DNA of 19,884 nt from an uncultured Oscillospiraceae bacterium. GTDB lineage: Bacteria; Bacillota; Clostridia; Oscillospirales; Acutalibacteraceae. The position numbers were made by a program, and so were the translations under genes. Shown one piece after another: positions 16,739 through 19,884 of this stretch; position 1 is the first letter of the stretch, and every line of letters starts with the position of its first letter. The stretch spans positions 1-19,884 of the forward strand of contig UQNI01000038.1 in NCBI GenBank assembly GCA_900542375.1, read 5' to 3'. The notes beneath the pieces are model-generated. The model was given only the letters and a program-made list of their open reading frames with translations, had not been told where the DNA came from and did not search any database.

Positions 16739-17257
16739 TCACTTTGTAGGTTTGGTTGCAAGAAACATTAGCATATTGCGGCCTTCCAATTTCGCCGGCT
16801 TTTCAACATTTGCATGCTCGGAAAGCGCCTCTGCAAAGCGATTCATAATGTCATATCCGTGTTCCGGATGACCCATTTCTCTTCCGCGGAAGCGAATAGA
16901 AACCTTTACTTTATCGCCGCCTTTTAAAAAGCGCATTGCATGGCTTACTTTTGTGTTAAAGTCGTGCGTGTCAATATTTAAAGAAAGTCTGATTTCTTTA
17001 ATGTCAACCACGTGCTGATTCTTTCTTGCTTCTTTTTCGCGCTTGGTTTGTTCAAACTTATATTTGCCGTAGTCAATAATTTTGCATACAGGCGGTGTAG
17101 CCTGAGGGGCAATTTTTACAAGATCCAAATCTTTTTCTGCTGCCAAATCCAAGGCTTTTGCCGCAGGCATAATACCAAGCTGGCTGCCGTCAGAATCAAT
17201 TACACGGACTTCTTTGTCACGAATTTCTTCGTTAATCTGTAGCTCTTTACTGCTAAT
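16739..17257 (-). CDS. infC: Translation initiation factor IF-3, ATT start
   Basis: Binds the 30S subunit, prevents premature joining of 50S and proofreads the initiator tRNA and start codon. The first in-frame ATG (17170) would cut off 29 residues of the N-terminal domain. The full sequence starts at ATT 17257-17255, 7 nt after GGAGGTG, giving SSKELQINEEIRDKEVRVIDSDGSQLG after the initiator, the expected IF3 beginning. Total 172 aa, normal length. The C-terminal domain shows VVDIKEIRLSLNIDTHDFNTK, FLKGGDKVKVSIRFRGREM and MLMFLATKP. ATT starts are a known hallmark of infC, allowing IF3 to repress its own translation in E. coli. It is the first gene after the leader and promoter described below. 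Confidence 0.97.
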   Translation of the reverse strand: MSSKELQINEEIRDKEVRVIDSDGSQLGIMPAAKALDLAAEKDLDLVKIAPQATPPVCKIIDYGKYKFEQTKREKEARKNQHVVDIKEIRLSLNIDTHDFNTKVSHAMRFLKGGDKVKVSIRFRGREMGHPEHGYDIMNRFAEALSEHANVEKPAKLEGRNMLMFLATKPTK

Positions 17258-17442
17258 GGTTACACACCTCCAAAAATACGTTGTGATTGTTATCGTTTAC
17301 AAAATAAAAACGCGGACAGAATCTTCCGTCCGCGCATCAATAAACATACTTATCCCATCGTCAAAATGAGAGATAGTGAATATTGACCCGTGTCGGACGA
17401 TACCCCACAGGTGAGAGCACATGTGCTCCGCTTTGTTTTACT
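17258..17442 (-). promoter_or_regulatory. infC-rpmI-rplT leader, probable L20-type attenuator
   Basis: The untranslated leader runs for about 185 nt from the predicted transcription start to the infC ATT. In transcript order I see: a perfect 14-nt palindrome (17428-17415); a 6-bp hairpin CCTGTG/CACGGG (17411-17406 with 17392-17387) with a 13-nt loop; a segment (17362-17357, GACGAT) complementary to that loop; a strong terminator (17334-17301); and the infC ribosome binding site. Loop bases CGTCCG (17399-17394) could instead pair with CGGACG (17332-17327) of the terminator's first arm. Leaders of this operon in Bacillota are known to be attenuated in response to L20. That this one is of the same kind is inferred from position and structure. 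Confidence 0.65.
17301..17334 (-). terminator. Intrinsic terminator/attenuator upstream of infC
   Basis: Positions 17311-17334 fold as a 10-bp stem (outer arms CGCGGAC and GTCCGCG, one G-T pair) with a 4-nt loop, followed directly on the minus strand by TTTTTATTTT. This is a textbook Rho-independent terminator. It lies between the promoter and infC, so it must act conditionally and not at a gene end. Confidence 0.85.
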
Positions 17443-17448
17443 CCAGTT

Positions 17449-17477
17449 ATTTTAACAGGTTACGTTCTATTTGTCAA
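17449..17477 (-). promoter_or_regulatory. SigA-type promoter of the infC operon
   Basis: On the minus strand TTGACA (17477-17472) is a perfect -35 box, followed after 17 nt by TAAAAT (17454-17449), with an extended -10 TG one base upstream. The start of transcription is expected near 17442. The -35 box overlaps the last codons and stop of addA (17469-17467), so addA and the infC operon are separate but closely packed. This is the best promoter match I saw in the window. Confidence 0.85.
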
Positions 17478-19119
17478 GAGAAAATTCACGTTTCCATTCT
17501 CCCGTTACTTCTTGATTGAGATGGAACGAATATAACATACATTCTTTTACAGGCTTTCCGCAGCATTGCTCCATTGCGTATACGTACAGTTCCAATTGCA
17601 GACGGTAACGTTCCCACAGTTCTTTTGCATGTTTCACCCGGTCTGTTTTAAAGTCCACAATCACCAATGCACCGTCTTCTTCAAATACGCAGTCAACCGC
17701 ACCCTGCAAAACAGCAGTTTCTGTTTTTAAGTGTTCCGGCAGATGTGTTTCCACAACTGATAATGGCAGTTCCACCATAAAGCGTTTTTCTTTTTCCAAA
17801 GAGGTGGATGCCAGCATGCGTTTCCCCAATGGACTTTGAAAAAATGATTGTGCTTTTGATAAATCAACTGCTTGTGCCTGCTGCGATGTTAAATATCCTT
17901 GTTTTACGATTCTGTCGCATTCTGCCTGCGCATCATGGCTTGCAGCTTCATAATCCGCAAACTGCATAAATTCGTGCAGCGCTGTTCCCCGTTCTGCAGG
18001 CGTTAATCCAAAACTGCTCATAAAACGCGGCCGCGAAAGCGTGTTCTTCACTTTAGAAATCTTACCTGCCAATTCGGATGCTGTTACTTTTGCAGGTAAT
18101 TGCGTCAGCATCTTTCGTTGATACTGAAACTCTATTTTTTCTTGTAAAGATTGAAGCAGGTTCCTATTTACGGGAGCTTCCTGTTTTTCTTCCGTTTCTT
18201 CTATGACAGGTTCCTGTTTCGGAGGCAGTACCACATGCATGCTCCAAGGCTGTGAAGAATTGCGCAAAATGATGCTGTCGTCTGCCATAGCACGTTCCCG
18301 TAACTGATGACCGTCCGTATGGCTCAACGCACAGGATAAAATCCAATCTGAAAAACTGGAAGCTCGATTCACCACAAATGGCTCTTGCTTTCTCTCTCCA
18401 CTTAGCTGGGCGGCTAATTTTGTAAGAGTGCGGTCTAAATTTTTTACGGTAGACAGCATAATCAATTTTTCTTTTGCCCTGGTCATTGCCACATATAAAA
18501 CACGCATCTCTTCAGACAGCTTTTCCCTGTTCATTTCTAACGCTATGGCTTCTCTGGGCAACGTGGTATATCTGCAATTGGTTTCCAAATCGCGTAGTTT
18601 TACGCCCAGACCCAAACGGGGATGCAGCAAAGCATCCTTTTGCTCCCTGTTAAACGGATTGGAGCAGCGGGCTAAAATGCAAATAGGAAATTCCAAACCT
18701 TTGGAGCGATGAATGCTCATGATTTTTACCGCGTCAGCTCCTTCGGACATAACAGAAGCCGCAGGTAAATCGGCATCCTGTTTCTGCAAACGGTCAATGT
18801 AACGGATAAACCCGGATAACCCGTGATAACCTGCCTGTTCAAACTGTTTGGCATATTCCATTAACATCTGTAAATTGGCCAATCTGCTTTCCCCATGGGT
18901 CATGGTTTGTACCATATTCAGATATCCGCTTTTTTGGTAAATATAGTTTAACAAACGGTCGGCAGGCATGGTTGCCGCCATGGTACGGTACTGCTCCAAA
19001 TCCTCTAAAAATGCAGCCGCCTGCCGGTTTTGGTTACCAAAAGATTTACACGCCAAATATAACGGCTGTTTTCTTTCATTCCCACGCATTTGCGCCATAT
19101 CGTCCACCGTAAATCCGTA
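17467..19119 (-). CDS. addA: AddA helicase-nuclease, C-terminal part (second frame of a frameshifted addA)
   Basis: Carries the second half of the UvrD-like helicase and the RecB-type nuclease of AddA, the double-strand-break end-processing subunit that works with AddB. Homology starts at YGFTVDDMAQMRGNE (from 19119). It continues through helicase motif V (VKIMSIHRSKGLEFP) and motif VI (EEMRVLYVAMTRAKEKLIML). The C-terminal nuclease has GAVDCVFEEDG, VDFKTDRV and YRLQLELYVYAME, so its Asp/Asp/Lys and Gln-Tyr residues are intact. It has no credible start of its own: the frame is closed by a TGA at 19128-19126, and the first GTG (19107) lacks a ribosome binding site. It is a continuation of the upstream fragment in a different frame. 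Its stop overlaps the infC -35 box. Confidence 0.88.
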   Translation of the reverse strand, partial: YGFTVDDMAQMRGNERKQPLYLACKSFGNQNRQAAAFLEDLEQYRTMAATMPADRLLNYIYQKSGYLNMVQTMTHGESRLANLQMLMEYAKQFEQAGYHGLSGFIRYIDRLQKQDADLPAASVMSEGADAVKIMSIHRSKGLEFPICILARCSNPFNREQKDALLHPRLGLGVKLRDLETNCRYTTLPREAIALEMNREKLSEEMRVLYVAMTRAKEKLIMLSTVKNLDRTLTKLAAQLSGERKQEPFVVNRASSFSDWILSCALSHTDGHQLRERAMADDSIILRNSSQPWSMHVVLPPKQEPVIEETEEKQEAPVNRNLLQSLQEKIEFQYQRKMLTQLPAKVTASELAGKISKVKNTLSRPRFMSSFGLTPAERGTALHEFMQFADYEAASHDAQAECDRIVKQGYLTSQQAQAVDLSKAQSFFQSPLGKRMLASTSLEKEKRFMVELPLSVVETHLPEHLKTETAVLQGAVDCVFEEDGALVIVDFKTDRVKHAKELWERYRLQLELYVYAMEQCCGKPVKECMLYSFHLNQEVTGEWKREFSLDK

Positions 19120-19884
19120 TAGGACTCATCAAAACAGAGGCAAACGAAATGTCCTGCAAAGGATTATCAATCACTCGCAGCAGCGACAGCATGACCGCTA
19201 CTTCCACGGTACGAAAAAAACCATTGTGGGTATCTGCCCACGCAGGAACACCGTATTTTTCCAACTCTTTTGCATAATCGGGGGCATGTTTGTTTGCACT
19301 GCGCAGAAGAATACAAAAATCTCCATACTTTACAGGCCTTTGTTTCCCGTTTTCTGTTACAAGAAAGGATTCCTTCACCATTTTTTGTATGGTATTTGCA
19401 ATATGACGGCTTTCCAGCACGGTCGTTGTTTCATCTTCCGTTTCGTCCTGAACCGCCGCTAAATCGATAATATCCAATTGGGTCTGACACTTATCATATT
19501 CCGGATACTGCGCCCCTGGTACCAACAATTCTTTTCCTTCGTACGCAACGTCGCCTGCCTGGGGCGACATAATTTGCGAAAATATAAAATTAATGGTATC
19601 CGTTACTGTTTCACGGGAACGGAAGTTTTTATCCAAAATCAAATACGCGGGATATTGATTCAGCTCCCTTTGATATTCGGGAAAGCTGTGTCTGCGTTCT
19701 AAAAAGATACTTGGCATGGCTTGACGAAAACTATAGATGCTCTGCTTTACATCGCCCACCATAAATAAATTTTTCTCATCCTGAGAAATTGCCCGAAACA
19801 GCATGTCCTGCGCTTCGTTGGTATCCTGGTATTCGTCCACCATCACCGCGGCGTAGTCCTGCCGGATGTTCTCGCACAAGGGGG
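19076..19884 (-). CDS. addA: AddA helicase-nuclease, central part (first frame, 5' end outside window)
   Basis: Central helicase region of AddA. It opens at the right edge inside the gene: Walker B motif II VMVDEYQDTN, motif III FMVGDVKQSIYSFRQAMP, then NFRSR and LLRVIDNPLQDISFASVLMSPI. The N-terminal part with Walker A lies beyond the window. After MSPI the family sequence (YGFTVDD) is found in another frame, and this frame continues with unrelated residues (RIYGGRYGANAWE) to a TGA at 19078-19076. As written, the product would lack helicase motifs V and VI and the nuclease and should be inactive. A sequencing or assembly error is a real alternative, since both halves look conserved. The upstream partner addB would be expected off the right edge. 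Confidence 0.88.
   Translation of the reverse strand, partial: PLCENIRQDYAAVMVDEYQDTNEAQDMLFRAISQDEKNLFMVGDVKQSIYSFRQAMPSIFLERRHSFPEYQRELNQYPAYLILDKNFRSRETVTDTINFIFSQIMSPQAGDVAYEGKELLVPGAQYPEYDKCQTQLDIIDLAAVQDETEDETTTVLESRHIANTIQKMVKESFLVTENGKQRPVKYGDFCILLRSANKHAPDYAKELEKYGVPAWADTHNGFFRTVEVAVMLSLLRVIDNPLQDISFASVLMSPIRIYGGRYGANAWE

Noticed and set aside
19076..19125. Programmed frameshift signal in addA
   Set aside because: No slippery heptamer, no obvious downstream pseudoknot and no in-frame stop at the shift point as in prfB; a simple 2-bp indel explains the data better, so it is not annotated as programmed.
18968..19462. Plus-strand open frame of 164 codons
   Set aside because: Antisense to the two addA fragments; no recognisable domain and unlikely composition.
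1..19884. Hidden defence system, CRISPR array, mobile element or tRNA gene
   Set aside because: Coding density is high and every long minus-strand frame is a known housekeeping gene; I saw no direct-repeat arrays, transposase frames or cloverleaf-like sequences.

Overview
This 19.9 kb window is a dense block of core housekeeping genes, all on the minus strand. There is no accessory island, no insertion sequence, no tRNA or rRNA gene and no CRISPR array. The protein sequences, strong AGGAGG-type ribosome binding sites, AddA-type recombination helicase-nuclease, YqeK/YhbY/RsfS/NadD cluster and gene order all point to a low-to-medium GC member of the Clostridia (Bacillota). I would guess a gut Oscillospirales-like lineage, but nothing in the window fixes the genus.

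Read in the direction of transcription (right to left), the layout is as follows. (1) addA 3' part, about 17467-19884, truncated by the window edge and split into two frames near 19120. (2) A strong SigA-type promoter at the end of addA, then a leader of about 185 nt with a terminator and possible alternative pairings, then infC-rpmI-rplT (IF3, L35, L20). infC starts with ATT. (3) A strong hairpin after rplT, then a SpoU-family rRNA methyltransferase, dprA, topA and trmFO, with 4-nt ATGA overlaps at two of the three junctions. (4) plsX, rnc, a radical SAM gene, smc, ftsY: lipid precursor synthesis, RNA processing, chromosome organisation and membrane targeting. (5) rdgB, yhbY, nadD, yqeK, rsfS, leuS: nucleotide-pool cleaning, ribosome assembly and silencing, NAD synthesis and leucyl-tRNA charging. 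leuS runs off the left edge.

Spacing between genes is usually 0-50 nt and many junctions overlap, so long polycistronic transcripts are likely. The largest untranslated stretch is the infC leader (209 nt between the addA stop and the infC start). The next are 106 nt between dprA and topA and 84 nt between yqeK and rsfS. No gene-free stretch exceeds 300 nt.

I found no convincing undescribed multi-gene system. The points most worth checking are: addA, apparently broken by loss of one TA unit; a radical SAM gene whose only plausible full-length start is ATT, overlapping the rnc stop; the infC leader, where one loop can pair with either of two downstream segments; an acidic C-terminal tail on FtsY; and an inverted repeat just before rsfS.
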